A program made the translations under genes and the position numbers. 64,000 nt of DNA from Eonycteris spelaea (Eukaryota; Chordata; Mammalia; Chiroptera; Pteropodidae): assembly GCA_003508835.1 (NCBI GenBank), contig PUFA01000116.1:2232001-2296000 (forward strand), written 5' to 3'. The notes under the pieces are model-generated. The model saw only the letters and a program-made list of their open reading frames with translations, was not told the DNA's origin and did no database searches. Shown here piece by piece: positions 1-12,249 of the stretch; the first letter of the stretch is position 1; the number at the start of each line of letters is the position of its first letter.

Positions 1-1300
1 CAGGACAGACAGATATTTGATTAAGCAAATAAAATAAAATGTCAATTGTAGAATATGGGTCTTCACTATAAAATTCTTTTAACTTTTCTGTATGTTTAAA
101 ATTTTTTATGAGGATGAAAACTCCAAAACGAAATAAAATTTAACCTTCCAAACAAAACATAAAAGCATCTGAACCTCTGATGTCATCAGCCAAAGACAAT
201 TACGTTTATTACCTAAAACTGAAAGCAAAGATACAAAACCAGTCATTTATGAAACTGCTAAACAAATGCCTGTACGACTTTGATCTTTTCGTTAACACTT
301 ACTGTAATGGTGCTCTTGGCTAATTATGTATGATAGGCTAACCATGTGAGACAGGTGGTCAAACTCCAGCCATTCTAATATTAGAGGCTGCTAAATTATG
401 TTGATCTTAACTGTGCCTCTTCATAAGGACGAAATGCCCTGTACACTACTGTTGGTAATTTAAGGCTGGGTTTCACTCATCACACCCATGGTGTTAATTT
501 TGGCAAAACTAAATTGCAGTAGCTCCCCAATCTTCCCAGTGTAGACTGGCTGCTCTCCAGACCTACTGGGCAATACTAATCTGGGAACTTGATCCCGCTC
601 TCTTAATTTCAATCTGTTGGTTCTTGGATCGCTCTTAATTCCTCCTGCACAGAAATTTCATGGCTTTGTTCCTGGTATTGATCTTTCTCTTCACCACCTT
701 GGGCACTAGAGATTTATCATCCTCAGTTATGGGAAAGCATTTTATATTTCTCTCTAACCATATTATAAATTTAAAAATTCTTCTTCTTTTTTTTTTTCTA
801 TAATTCCTAACATTTGGACATTAGGCCTCCAGGGTTACTTCTCAGTCTCCAAGCATCTTGCCCTTTTATTTTACTTTCAGCATTCTTCTAGCTCTTCTAT
901 TACTTTTTTTTTTTTTAAGTCTGAGTTACTATTTCAAATGTGAGTTTTCTCATGTTCCTAATACTGGTGCAATAAGATTCTCAAGCCTGAAATCTTTTTT
1001 TAAGGCATATTCTTCTGTTCCCTGTATTATCAGTTTCTTTCTTTTCCCTGTTATTGTTTATTCTGTTCTTTCATACAATTATTAATCCTTATGACAAGGT
1101 ACTAAAAAAACAACTGGAAACACCACTGGCCTGCATGGAATTGATGGCTTAGTTGTGAGTGACTTACCCGGGAACTGGCCATTTCACTGCAGTATCCTTC
1201 CATGTCAATAAATAAATGTATTTTTCAGGGCCAGTTTTTCCAAACACCTGTTCTGTCCCCAGTATTGCCACCACTATTTGAAAATGGAACTGGGACCCAT
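1..1300. other. CUL1 intron 2, AT-rich, nothing recognised
   Basis: AT-rich DNA with T-runs (for example near 788 and 905). No exon, RNA gene or named repeat could be supported. A 75-codon frame near 858 is low-complexity Phe/Leu-rich translation of a T-rich tract and not a gene. Confidence 0.6.
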
Positions 1301-1309
1301 CACTCTAAG

Positions 1310-2150
1310 TATAACTTTCTATCATGACCATTCTTGACTCCATTCCTCGTGGCCAGGGCGCTGCCTCCTTCTGCCAGACCAAGGCTGTATCGGTCCTGAG
1401 CTTCTGCAGTCCTACAGGCCGGCACGCTGAGAACCTACTAAACTGTGGCTTCCACACCCTGGTAATCGGTTCCCTGCTCCACCTGCTTTTCATCTCCCTC
1501 CACTCCAAAAAAAACCTGAACTCTCATCTAAAATGTCTGTTTTCTTCCATAAATTTCACCTCTACCAGAGGTCCAGGAATTTGCTCTTTGTTTTCTATTT
1601 CTATTACTGCCCTGGTTCAGAACTTACATCACACTTGGATGACTACTAGAGCAAGTTAGTCTCTCCTTGCCTTTGATGTCTTTCCTGTTTTAATCTCCTA
1701 TGGTTTCCAGATTAATCCTAAAATTTGTTTACATCAAGTCATTAATTCTAAGGTCATATATCCATCTCTAGAAATACAACACCTTTAATAAAAACAACAA
1801 CCAAATGAGTACAAAGATGCTTACCTGGTTTTCAAGATTCACCACAATTTGATATCATCTTTTAACCAAACCAATGAAATAAACCAACTCATTCAGTTAT
1901 TCTTACTGCCTATTCAAGCCAGCTAAAACTTTGTCCTCTACAAGTGCTACTTCCCACTGTCAATTCACCTTTCTCCCTCCAGCAAAACTCTGCGAGCCTT
2001 TCATCCTTTTTTTTCTCCTTATCTATTCATCCTTTGAGGTCCCCAATGCTCTACTAGTTCAAGCAATATTCCAACGTTGGCAGTGTCAAAATCTCCCTCC
2101 TCTTAGAATCTCCTCTGCAACATTAGCTGTCTGCATTACCCATCATGTAC
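1310..2150 (+). repeat. L2-type LINE fragment
   Basis: Pyrimidine-rich sequence with the phrasing of the L2 3' half: a Cys/Leu/Ser-rich decayed frame, a block resembling the 'treatment of two-codon Ser/Leu' region (about 1600-1690) and a second block ending near 2150. Boundaries are approximate. Confidence 0.5.
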
Positions 2151-2159
2151 TTTTTAATA

Positions 2160-4780
2160 ATGAGATCATCAACATTTCCCATCAAATATATTCCATCACA
2201 CAGATGCACACGTCCTCCACTTCATTTAGTAGGCAGTTGAGATAGCTTATAAGAATACCTGAAACATAATAGAAAAATGAAAATATAGGCTAGAATAAAT
2301 ATCTAACAGAAAAATAAAATAGGATGTGAAATTACAAATCCAAGCCAGAATCCTAAAATTTGCCAAAGCAAACTGACCTAACTATGATTAGGATTACTTA
2401 TGTTAAAAAAAAAAAAAAATTACATTTTAAGAAGCCCCCAAATGGATCTACTCTTGAATTCATGCACATTTTTTCCTGCAAAGTTTTAATCCACAAGATG
2501 AGCAGTCGTGTCCAATTGTGGACGAGTTCGGCCAAAAGCCTATTTCTCATGTAAAATGCTGGCCACATTTGCTGTTTTCTTGAAGGAGACACAAAGTTTA
2601 CATACAAACTGGTGTATACTTGAGGAGAAGTGAACCACTTTTCACAACAGAATGGCACCAACTGGGCTCTGAATCCAGGCTGGTCAACAGAAAGGCCAGA
2701 ACCACAGCCTGCCCATCCGGCCAGGCCTGCTGCAGCTGAGCCGACGCACCGCCTTCACTTAGCATCTGTTTACTCTCAGCTTTACAGCAACTGTGCCGTA
2801 TGAGGAAATGTTATCAGAAAAGAAAGACGCACATTCTTAATGTGTATGAGAGCTGCCGGGGAGAAATCGTCTATCCAGTGGCCCAGTCCTTCCCCACGTA
2901 TCACTGGCATGCGACCCGAGGGAAAAGCAACACTGGAGCACTGCCAGCGCACCCGGGGGGGGGGCGGGCAACGCACCGTGTCCAAGCACTGACGCGGGTC
3001 ACTCCCGAACAGCAGCGTGCGCTGTGGTCCACGGTGGGCAGACTCCGAGCCCGGGCTTCCAGCTGCCCTCCTGCTCCCCACCTCCCCAGAGACCACGCTT
3101 ACCACCACAGTTCCAACACACGCACGCTGACAAGGTAATGAATCAGTGATGGGATTATAAAAACTAAATAAACATGACTAATAACTAGAAGAGAATGATC
3201 ACAACTAAAATCATTTTTAAGGCAAGAGCAATTAAAATAGATTAAGAGGAAAAGTTAAATACAGGAATTATGAGGAAATAAAGACAAACCATCAGGAGGC
3301 AAAACTCTAAAAAGTGATAATGTAGAAGCTTTGTTCAGCAGTGAATGCGTTAGCTGTTGCACCACTACGGCGGACAGAGTCTGGCAAACCCACATATCTG
3401 ACTTAAAACTTTGAGGTTCTTTTCAAAAGGTTCCCTGGGAGAGTGTCTTTGGCAACACAGCCCAAGCAGAACACAGATGAGACTTGGCGGCACCTGCGTC
3501 TCTCTCGGGGGTCTGACCGGGTCTTCCACGCAGGCGGGCCGGAAATCAGGCCGCAGTGTGACGGTCTGTTGAAGGGCCCAGCCTGGCTCTGCCTCCAAAG
3601 TGGGCCATACACTGCTTCTGTCACCCAGAACTGTTTAATCACCTGCCAAAAGCCTACGTTTTGCATGACTGGGACAAGTCACTGTGTGAAAGAGATCATA
3701 TCAGATGCAAAGAGTCTCAAGCAAACTACACACATCTTCCACAGACTTTCCTGAGCCTGTTTCTGCCTTGGTCCTTGGATGAGAGTCTACTGCTTGCTGA
3801 GGAGAGGCCGCAAACCCCACTACCCCACTGTGACACGAGGTTACTGTAAACGCTGCAGGAGAAGGCAGATGTTTCTGACGTGGCTGCCCCGCACTGTGCC
3901 TTATATACTTATATCTAAGGCAAACGTACCTGGGAAACCGATTTGTGACTTTCAGATACCAAACTCAAACCATTTTGTTTCTAATAGAAAAAGTCAATTC
4001 ATTAAAGGAGCAAAACTAAACAGAAAACCATTTTCTACTACCCTTCTTACCCACCCGGAACTTATGATGAACTTTTAAACAATTAACTTGTATTAAAAAT
4101 CATCTGAAAAACCTGAACTAAAAGTTTAAACAAAATATTTCCTTTTGTCACGTGTCACCTATGTACCACCTGAACAAACTGGCAAGAGCAGCAGGCCCAC
4201 CCTCCTCTGTGCAGTCTGCCTGCAAAGTCATTATGAAGTAAGAGCTTTCTGGGCTACAGAAAGATAGGACTCTGAAAGGGATGATCCCATACAAGCTAGT
4301 AAGTCCACATCTAATAGGATATATCAAAAACAAAGACTGCTTGCAACTGATTGTGATTAACTATAAAATTTGTTCTAAAATACTCAAAGTGCTCTGAGTA
4401 TTATCTCCACCATGAATCAAATTTAGAAGGAAAAAAGTTGAACATACCATATTTAAACTAATAAAAACAAAAATATCACTTCTAGGGGCAACTATGCAAT
4501 ATGATTGCAACTTTTATAAGTTCTCTCTCAAAGACAGATACAATTTCTCAGTCCTAAAAACTATTTTAATAGTACGAGGTCAGTAGTGAAAGGTAGAAAG
4601 AACTTATAGTTACATAAGGAAAACTAATAAAAACTAATAAACTGTATATTTAAATTTATGTTCTAAAAATCTAGAAAGCACAGATAGTTTTTACAAAATC
4701 ATCCGTAAGCCCAATACCTACAAATAGCCATTTTCAATACAGTGGTATATATACATTTTTGTTAAAAATGGAGGGTGTGC
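2160..4780. other. CUL1 intron 2; GC-richer patch but no gene recognised
   Basis: Mixed unique sequence. Between about 2870 and 3110 and between 3480 and 3600 GC and CpG rise, with a 9-G run near 2956. Open frames here (60-110 codons on both strands) have no recognisable domain and overlap each other, so they look accidental. Confidence 0.5.
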
Positions 4781-4789
4781 TGGGGGTTC

Positions 4790-5300
4790 ACAGTACATGT
4801 GGCACATTATATCCTGCTTTTTTTTCTTATTGCTAATAAATATTATTACATATCAATTAATACTCGATATATTTTTAATGGCTGTTTATGGCCATTAAAT
4901 ACCAATCTGACTGTGGAAGACTGAGGCTGATTTCTATTGTTTACCATGACTGAAGTATTGTAAACAGCCGTCACATACAATTTGAACACAACTGTTTCCT
5001 TAGGATAAGTTAAGAGTTAAAATTTAAAAAAAAAAAAATCACTGGACCAAAGTACATTTTTATGTCTTTACATTTCTCAGTTTCCGTTCAGAAAAAATCA
5101 GGGCAAACTGATGACACTCCCCAAGTGCAGGGCTCCGTCTCCGTCCACCCCCGCCAGCACGGGCCAGAACCATCTCGGAAACTCTTCTCCACCCGACAGG
5201 TTAACAGAGCTGTTTAGATTCTTCATTTCCTTGGTAATCATGAGGTTGAACATCTCTCCATATTATCAATGACCATCTGAATTATTTTTGTCAAACAGTT
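4790..5300 (-). repeat. Ancient L1 relic, antisense
   Basis: Contains the reversed L1 phrases around 'ACTGGACCAAAGTACATTTTTA' (split here as ACTGGACCAAAG and TACATTTTTA, about 5041-5062) and 'CATGAGGTTGAACATC' (about 5239-5254), as in old antisense L1M copies. The middle (5110-5170) is GC-richer and may be unrelated. Confidence 0.5.
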
Positions 5301-5309
5301 ACGTTCTTT

Positions 5310-7575
5310 AGAGCCTTTCTGTCAGAGTACAGATACGTATATGGAATGGTAGCTTACATTTAAAATTATAAAATACTTTAAAAAGTTTTGGTGTATTTGA
5401 TGAAAGTCATGCTCATTAAGTGAACAAAATCATATTAACTAAGACTCCTGAATAAAAAGTACGAGGTAAAAAAAATCCAAATAAATTAATTGGGCGAGAT
5501 GGCTATTTCCACACAAACATGGATTATCATTAATCTATTGTGAAAATAATGTTACTTTCTGTTTGATTTGTTTTTCTATGTGAAAATTTGAGTTTTTATT
5601 AAGAAAAGCATTGTGCAGCAGGCAAACCAGGGAGAAAGGTTGCTGCCTGAAACACCCCTCCCCCGCCGCACCCACAGCTCCTCCGGAAGAGCCAGCAAAA
5701 GGCAAAGCACTCCGACCTGGGAAGAGTGACAGCAGCAGCTGGGATGGGACCGCACAGCTGGCAGGTGCCGAGCAGCCGCAGGACCAGCACGTCCCAGCAT
5801 GTCGGCGCTGCAAAGCACATGCCGCAGGCTGCCAGGGCCTCGGCAGACACTAAGTGAACAAGGGCCCCCGGCCCCAGCGACCATGAACTGTGTCACAGAA
5901 CATCAGGACAGAGGTTCAGAACGAACTCCGAATATGCTGATAACTTACTGAGAAGCCACCAGGACTAGGGAATATGAATGCAATCCTTCGTGTACTGGTT
6001 GGGGAAAAGATTTTGAAACTTATGCAGGCAGACAGAAAAAAGGAGAAAGACATCAACATGGAAGTTCAAATTGAATCCAAGAGATGCTAAAATTATGCTC
6101 GAGATGTATAATGACCACGGGAAAAAAAATTCTGACCTAGAAATGAGGGGCAGACAGATCTGGGGCCTTGCAAAAACAAAGAGGAACTCTGACCGGACAA
6201 GATGGCCTGGTGTCTAGACTGCATCAGACTGGGTGCTCTTGGTATCCACAGAGACCCTCATTCTATGCTACATTCCCTAGTCAGGACCCACGCGGTCCTC
6301 TCAGCCAATGTAACAGTGTCAGTAAATTGATATGAAACTTCATTATCTATTTCAGGTACAAAAGAAAAGGAAACCTACTATTATTTACCACTTGCATAGA
6401 ATGTACTCCTGTATTTTATCCCAAAAGAAAAACAGTTGTCGCATTTAGCTACACACATGTAGGTAAGACATTGCAGAAAACCAAAAATGAAGGGACAGGC
6501 TGGACAGACTGGACAGACAGACATACCACTGGGGAGCCAGGCCTCAAGGCCAAAGCTGTAGAAGAAAAATGAAGCCTTTGTAAAGTGGCTGGAAACAAAG
6601 TTAACTGAACTAGATCTTTCTGATTACAGAGGCTCTGGGACCTTTCTTTCTTTTCTCAAATTCCCTTCTCCTGACATTTAGAGCTGAAAAATGAAGAACC
6701 ATGTTTGTGCTGTGTCATAACCCATCTTCTTGGCAGAGCAACCACACACGCCAGCTGTTCCTAAAGGTTCTAGCCATATTTGTTTCACATCCAGAAGCAC
6801 ATGACTTTCTCTAGAAAACATGTCACATATTTCTCTAGGAAAAACAAAGGGTAAAAATCCAGTTGTCAGCCACGAGCTACATTATGGGAAGAAAGGGATT
6901 CCTCCTTTTTCCCCTCAACCAGTTTCCCCACCCCTCCTTTCCCAGCAACAATCTTTCACTCACTCCTGATAAGGTGTGTCTAAGTTCTGAAGAGTGACAT
7001 AAGAACAGCGACATGCACAGTCTGCCCCTTCTTCCCATGATCAAATGTGCCTCCTAAGCTGAAACACAACCTCACAGTCCCAAGTGTCAGATGTCACTGT
7101 AAACCAGCCCGGAGAAGATTCTTTTAAAGGGTGATAAAGCTAAGTGGTTCCATGGGGGATTAAATACACACCCACAAGAGAAAACTTTTTTTAAAAACGT
7201 GTGCAAACTGAGGCTGGGACAAACTGTGGTAATGGTGACATGGTTTCAAGAAGTGCTGTGTCTTGAATGACTTATGTGGCAGAGTGAAGATGTGCTCTAG
7301 AAAAACATGTCAGGTGACTTAAAGTTCTTCTGCTTACGATAACACCGATACTGAAAATGCAGGTGAAGAGGGGGAGTGTGATTTTATGGTTTGCAATAGT
7401 GAAGTTAATAAATACAAGTAGACATTCTACTGTTTCATCTGTACCCTAAAAGTTAATATATTAAGACATAATCAAAACACTCTTCTTTGGAAATTCAAAA
7501 AGAAAATACAGGAAATACTTTGAGAATCATGATTCATTCAAATATAAAACCTGAAGGCATATAGAAAAAGGCAGT
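5310..7575. other. CUL1 intron 2; nothing recognised
   Basis: Mostly unique AT-rich DNA. A GC-richer segment at 5640-5870 holds overlapping open frames on both strands without recognisable similarity. A short tandem GGACAG(A/G)CT-like run is present at about 6494-6524. Confidence 0.5.
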
Positions 7576-7579
7576 TTCT

Positions 7580-7755
7580 AGATTCAGACTACTAAGAATT
7601 TTAATTCTGGCATCATCATTTATCAGGTGGTTGCTATAACAATTGGGCAAATTACTTGACCTTTCACAGACCAGATTTCCAGCCCTCCTGGGTGATGTAC
7701 GCCTTAAATAAGATGCGGATGGTTCCTAGCACAATGCCTGATACACAGGACTCAA
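7580..7755 (+). repeat. MIR SINE
   Basis: Shows the MIR core order: GGGCAAATTACTTGACC, then AATAAGATG, then CCTAGCACAATGCCTGATACACA. Diverged and ancient. Confidence 0.75.
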
Positions 7756-8249
7756 ACTGTACCTGATTTCATAAGTACTATCTAAAGAATAAATGTATGA
7801 TGCTGTTATCATCTCTGACCAAACTAGAAAAAAAAAAAAAACACTCAATTTAAGAGTACCATTCCTAAAATAATTAAAATTGCAGGTATCAGAACAACCA
7901 CAAATCAAAATTATTCAGTAATTGCTGCAAGTAGAAGAAGTCTCTACTTTCTTAGAATTCTAAGACCAAAAACATCTTATTGGGCAAAAGACCAATCTGA
8001 AATTCCCCCAGAGACAAATCAGCAAATTTCCTTGGTCTCCACATTGCTGCTCCCGTTTTCTTGCAAACCAGGAATCCAACCAAGCACCTTCGTCTCACCA
8101 CTGAAATCACCACCTTTAGCTCTATTACAAGAAATCAAAAACAAACAAACAAAAAAAAACCCACTGTGAAACCCGGCAAGCCACAACCCTCTTGAGTGCA
8201 ATATCCTCTCATTTGCAGATTCTATCCTGCTTAAAGTGTTCTTTCTTTA

Positions 8250-8800
8250 TATCTTATGACCCAGAAAATCCATTCCCATGTATATACCCAAGAGAAATGA
8301 AAACACATGTTCACTCACAAAGTCACACACAATATTCATAACAGCCACATTATTCATAAGAGCCAAAAGGTGGAAACAATCCAGATACCCATTGCTGATG
8401 AGTGGATAAACAAAATGCAGTATGGCCATACAAATCAGCCCTAAAAATGACATACCAATGCATGCTACAACAAAGAAGCCTGAAAACATTATCCTAAAGG
8501 ATGCCAGTCACAAAAGGCCACGTACTGTGTGATTCCTTTTACATAAAATATCCAGAATAGGCAAGCTCATAGAGATGAGAAAGCACATCAGTGCTCGCCA
8601 GGGACTGGGGGAGGAGGGAATGGATAGTGATTGCTAATGAGTATGAGTTTTCTTTGGGGAGGATAAAAATTTTCTAAAATTGGATAGTGGTTATGGTTGC
8701 ACAACTCTGTGAATATTCTAAAAACTGCTGCATTGTGCACTTTAAAAAGGGTGAGTTTTATGGCACATCAATTATACTCAATAAAGCTGTTTTTTTAAAA
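8250..8800 (+). repeat. L1M 3' end (ORF2 tail plus 3' UTR)
   Basis: Old L1 3' end: 'CCAAGAGAAATGAAAACA' and 'GTGGAAACAATCCAGATACC' from the end of ORF2, then the typical 3' UTR with GGTTGCACAACTCTGTGAATAT and a terminal CAATAAAGCTGTTTTTT (near 8780-8795). Resembles L1MB/L1MC-type copies. Heavily mutated. Confidence 0.88.
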
Positions 8801-9284
8801 AAGTATTCTACAGTATAAGCGCATATACGTGAGTATGTATGTACACCTATGATAAAATTTAGACATAGTTTCATAACTATTTAAATTAATGTTAATTTTT
8901 TTAAGATTCTAAAATGCTAGCATAGCTGAAGGCACAATGGGATACCACACACTGGACTGTCACAAAGTTTAACAATCAATGATGTACATTAAAGATTTAA
9001 ACTTAAATATCCATTGAACTGGCAACTTTAAATTCCTAGAAGCAGCACATCAGTAGCAATCGCTCTTTGGGAAGTTAGCTTAGATTTCAATTTCTTAGAC
9101 TTGAATGGAACCAAGGAACTACAAGTTCTCGTGTCCCCAAATATCCACCAGAGAACAGGCGCCACAACTTTTATACCTCGTGACCCCTGGAGCACACCAT
9201 GGACCACATGAGGAATGAGTGAAGCACCATGTCTGTAACCAGAGCCACAAATAACAACTCTGGCTCTGTGTGGTGACCCTTCAG

Positions 9285-9400
9285 GTGGGGGTTGACAGAC
9301 TTTCTCCATAAAAGGCCAGACGGTAAATACTTTCAGCTTGGTGGACCAGACCACATCTGATGAAGCTACTCCACTCTGCCCCACAGCTCGAAGGAGCTAA
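9285..9400 (+). repeat. MER1-type hAT-Charlie fragment
   Basis: Reads GGTTGACAGACTTTCTCCATAAAAGGCCAGACGGTAAATA (9287 onward; given here only as landmarks GGTTGACAGACTTT and GGCCAGACGGTAAATA), then a damaged body to about 9400. This matches the left end of MER1-like non-autonomous elements. Confidence 0.7.
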
Positions 9401-9469
9401 TGGAAATACAGAAACCCACGCTCCCCCGCTTTAACCTGGATGCCAACGCGGCTTTCTCTGATAAGTAGT

Positions 9470-9610
9470 CTTTCATCTACTGAGCTCTTGAAATATGGCT
9501 CCTGTGGCTTAGGAACTAAATTTTTAATTACTTAATTTTAATGATTTCAAATGCAGATAGCCACATGTGGCTCATGGCTACTGCACTAAACAGCACTGCT
9601 TCAGACTATC
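9470..9610 (+). repeat. hAT-type non-autonomous DNA transposon fragment
   Basis: Landmarks GAGCTCTTGAAATATGGCTC and AGATAGCCACATGTGGCTCA followed by TGGCTACTGCACTAAACAGC are the 3' part of the mammalian hAT element whose ends read around CACTGTCCAATAG. Diverged; the left half is missing. Confidence 0.65.
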
Positions 9611-9774
9611 AGCTAGCCGATTTCACCCCTGCTCAAAAAACGTTTTAAAAAGAGTAAACGACTTAATTTTTAAAGCTGAAAATGAACTTGTTGATTACAT
9701 CACAGGATGAACTGGGAAGAGAAAACATGATATAACATTTCTACAAATTCACAGATCATACCAGTAAATAATCA

Positions 9775-9996
<222 letters not shown>

Positions 9997-10007
9997 TCAA
10001 GGTATAG

Positions 10008-10103
10008 CTAATTCTCCATTAGATGAAAATATACAGTATCATTCCAAATTTATTCAAAGCAGCTCAGAAAGGATGTCCTTTAGCTGAGAGAATGAACTTT
10101 CAT
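10008..10103 (-). promoter_or_regulatory. CUL1: Three short upstream ORFs in the CUL1 5' UTR
   Basis: Reading the minus strand of exon 2 gives three ATGs before the cullin-1 start. The first runs 10103-10080 (7 codons, TAA). The second runs 10042-10019 (7 codons, TAA). The third runs 10019-10008 (3 codons, TAG). The second and third overlap in TAATG, so a ribosome ending at one sits on the next start. All close before the true ATG at 9954. Short uORFs commonly lower or condition translation of the main frame; that they do so here is inference. Confidence 0.75.
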
Positions 10104-10664
10104 TGCAGGCAAACCTGAAGATGAAATAAAGGGAATTAATTAATTCTTTCTCAATATCCTGGCGTGGGATAGCAGGGCACCGTACTGTCACACACTCTGA
10201 TGGACATACTTGCTCTGCAGGCATTAGCAGGTACCTGTCACCCGGAGCTGGAGCAAGTTAGCTCCATGTCGAAACACACTCATGATCTGAGTGTAGAAAT
10301 ATGCCTACTTACACACTGAGTTCAGAATCCTCAGGACGGTTAGTGCTCATGAGAAAACCTGGGCTAAAACTTGCATAAGCACAACTAGCACGTTGCTTTT
10401 GTCTTATAAAAGTATCAAAACTTCAACTATATTACTTGACCTGCATAACAGAGAGATAAACTCAAAGGGCAAAGGAAACTCCCAGAAAAACGCAACTAGC
10501 TAATAAATAGGAAAAACCATTCAATCTCACTAGTTACCTCTGAATTTTAATAATTTTTCACTTAGCATTTGGCCAATGTTGGTGACTCTGAAGGCGACGG
10601 GAAATGGTCATTCCTTTTTTAGAAGGGAATTTGGCAAGAATTAGCAAAATTTAAAATGCTGTGA

Positions 10665-10880
10665 ATTCAGAGACCTGGGTTTGCAGCTCAGCTCCACACC
10701 TACTGAGTGCGTAGTCTTAGATGAATTACTTAATGTCTCACTTCTCTAGGCCTCGACTTCCTAGTCTGTAAAATGAGGACAAATCATTTTCCTACATAGT
10801 AGTGAAGTCTATTTAAGATAATCTAAATAAAATATTTAACCCATAGTAAATGCTTAACAAGTAGTAACGGCCATTATTTC
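10665..10880 (+). repeat. MIR SINE
   Basis: Full-ordered MIR: GAGACCTGGGTTTG, GATGAATTACTTAATGTCTC, CTGTAAAATGAGGACAA and CCATAGTAAATGCTTAACAA. Located about 550 bp upstream of CUL1 exon 2, within intron 1. Confidence 0.85.
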
Positions 10881-11562
10881 TAAGTGCATGAAGCTACTGC
10901 AAAATACAATTTATAATGCTTCAGGATCCTGGATCTGTAAAGGGCCTGAGTTATACAATATTGTATTAAGTGAGTACTTCTCAATATGCAATATTACAGA
11001 CATACTTTAAGGATTGTCTATGTATAGCACATAACGTGGAGGTTTTAAAACAAGTATTTCTACTGTGAAATTAAGAAATACTGAATTATTTTAATGGTGC
11101 CATAAAATAACTGCTGTTGGGAGGCACGTGGTGACTGTAACAGTAAGAAAGGGTTGTCAAGGCCTGCCAATCCAGTACAAGGTACCCAGCAAGTATTCGG
11201 CTCACCCTGAATCCTCAATGGCACTACGCTTCTCTGTAAACTAAGGCACTGTACGCACGTCACACTTGTGGATTAAGTCTGAACTACTGAAACCTAAATC
11301 GTCTCTAATATTTATCATCTAATCTATGAAACCTACCATTTTATGACGCCACAACGCCATCCCTGATACTGCAAGTATTTTATGTCATACATTCGAATGG
11401 GCAGCTTCAACTGTAGAAAATAGGAATGTTTAACCCAGAGTTCCCTTGAGATGCACCATGGCTTTGGCACCCACGGCATCTCTCGCTGGGTCTGAGCCTC
11501 GCCAGCCCCACCGCTCTTGCAGGAGACCATGGCAGACCGCCAGCCTATGCTCCAATGCGACC

Positions 11563-12036
11563 CTGTGCAACCAAAGGCAGAGGCAGTGATCAAAAGCGCC
11601 GCTACGTCGGAGGAGATGCAGCCGGACTCAGTGGATGTGCCATTCAAGCACTGGAGAAATACAACGCAGAGGACGCTGTGGCCCATACTGAGGAGGAGGC
11701 TGACAAGCAGCACAGCCCCACCAGGCACTGCACTGTGGGGAGGAACTTCGGCAGTTACAGAATCATGGACAGTGCTACACGCCCAGTGAACCACCCAAAA
11801 ACAAGGACTGCAGCCTAAATTCCAAACACCAGAGACTGAAACCTTCAGCTTTGCCTGATGGAAAACCTTGATCTTGAACCTTTGTGTTGTTTTGTTCAGG
11901 GCTTTCTCTGAACTCATGTTGTGGTTGTAAGACAATTAGCAAAACAGCTTATATTTGTATTTACTTTCTACTCCATGCCTCTTCCTCTACTTTTTCCTCT
12001 TGAAAATCCATTCATTTCTAAAAAAACCAAATCTAT
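11563..12036 (+). pseudogene. DYNLL1P: Processed pseudogene of DYNLL1 (dynein light chain LC8)
   Basis: An intronless, decayed copy of the LC8 mRNA. The start codon is CTG (11563-11565), then a 6-bp insertion, then [19 protein letters not shown] frameshift leads to [10 protein letters not shown], and then [12 protein letters not shown]. Directly after GSY the sequence jumps to the 3' UTR (from 11762), so the last roughly 24 codons and the stop are deleted. The 3' UTR match is good through 12036. ALEKYN and SEEMQ favour DYNLL1 over DYNLL2. It is on the strand opposite to CUL1, in intron 1. It cannot encode a functional dynein light chain. A 200-codon minus-strand frame across it is a shadow. 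Confidence 0.92.
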
Positions 12037-12249
12037 GGGAGAAGTGGAAAAAAATTCCCTCAAGTTTTAAGGAAACTAACAACCAGTCTGCAAATGTTTC
12101 TTAAATATGATTTCGATCTGATTTTCTTTTCATCTACCTTGGGAAGCTTATACCAACAGCCCACCTGATAACTGCGGGGCATTTGGGGATGGTGGCACCA
12201 CCTGCTGGCATCATGTATTTAAACCTGCACTCCTTTCCCCATCACTTAT

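Noticed and set aside
858..1085. 75-codon Phe/Leu-rich membrane-like protein
   Set aside because: Translation of a T-rich intronic stretch; no conservation argument or context.
1..9770. CUL1 exon 3
   Set aside because: I looked on the minus strand for the next cullin-1 segment (beginning HVYNYC) and found no match, so it is expected left of the window.
11333..11935. 200-codon minus-strand frame
   Set aside because: It is antisense to the DYNLL1 pseudogene and its 3' UTR, and has no recognisable domain.
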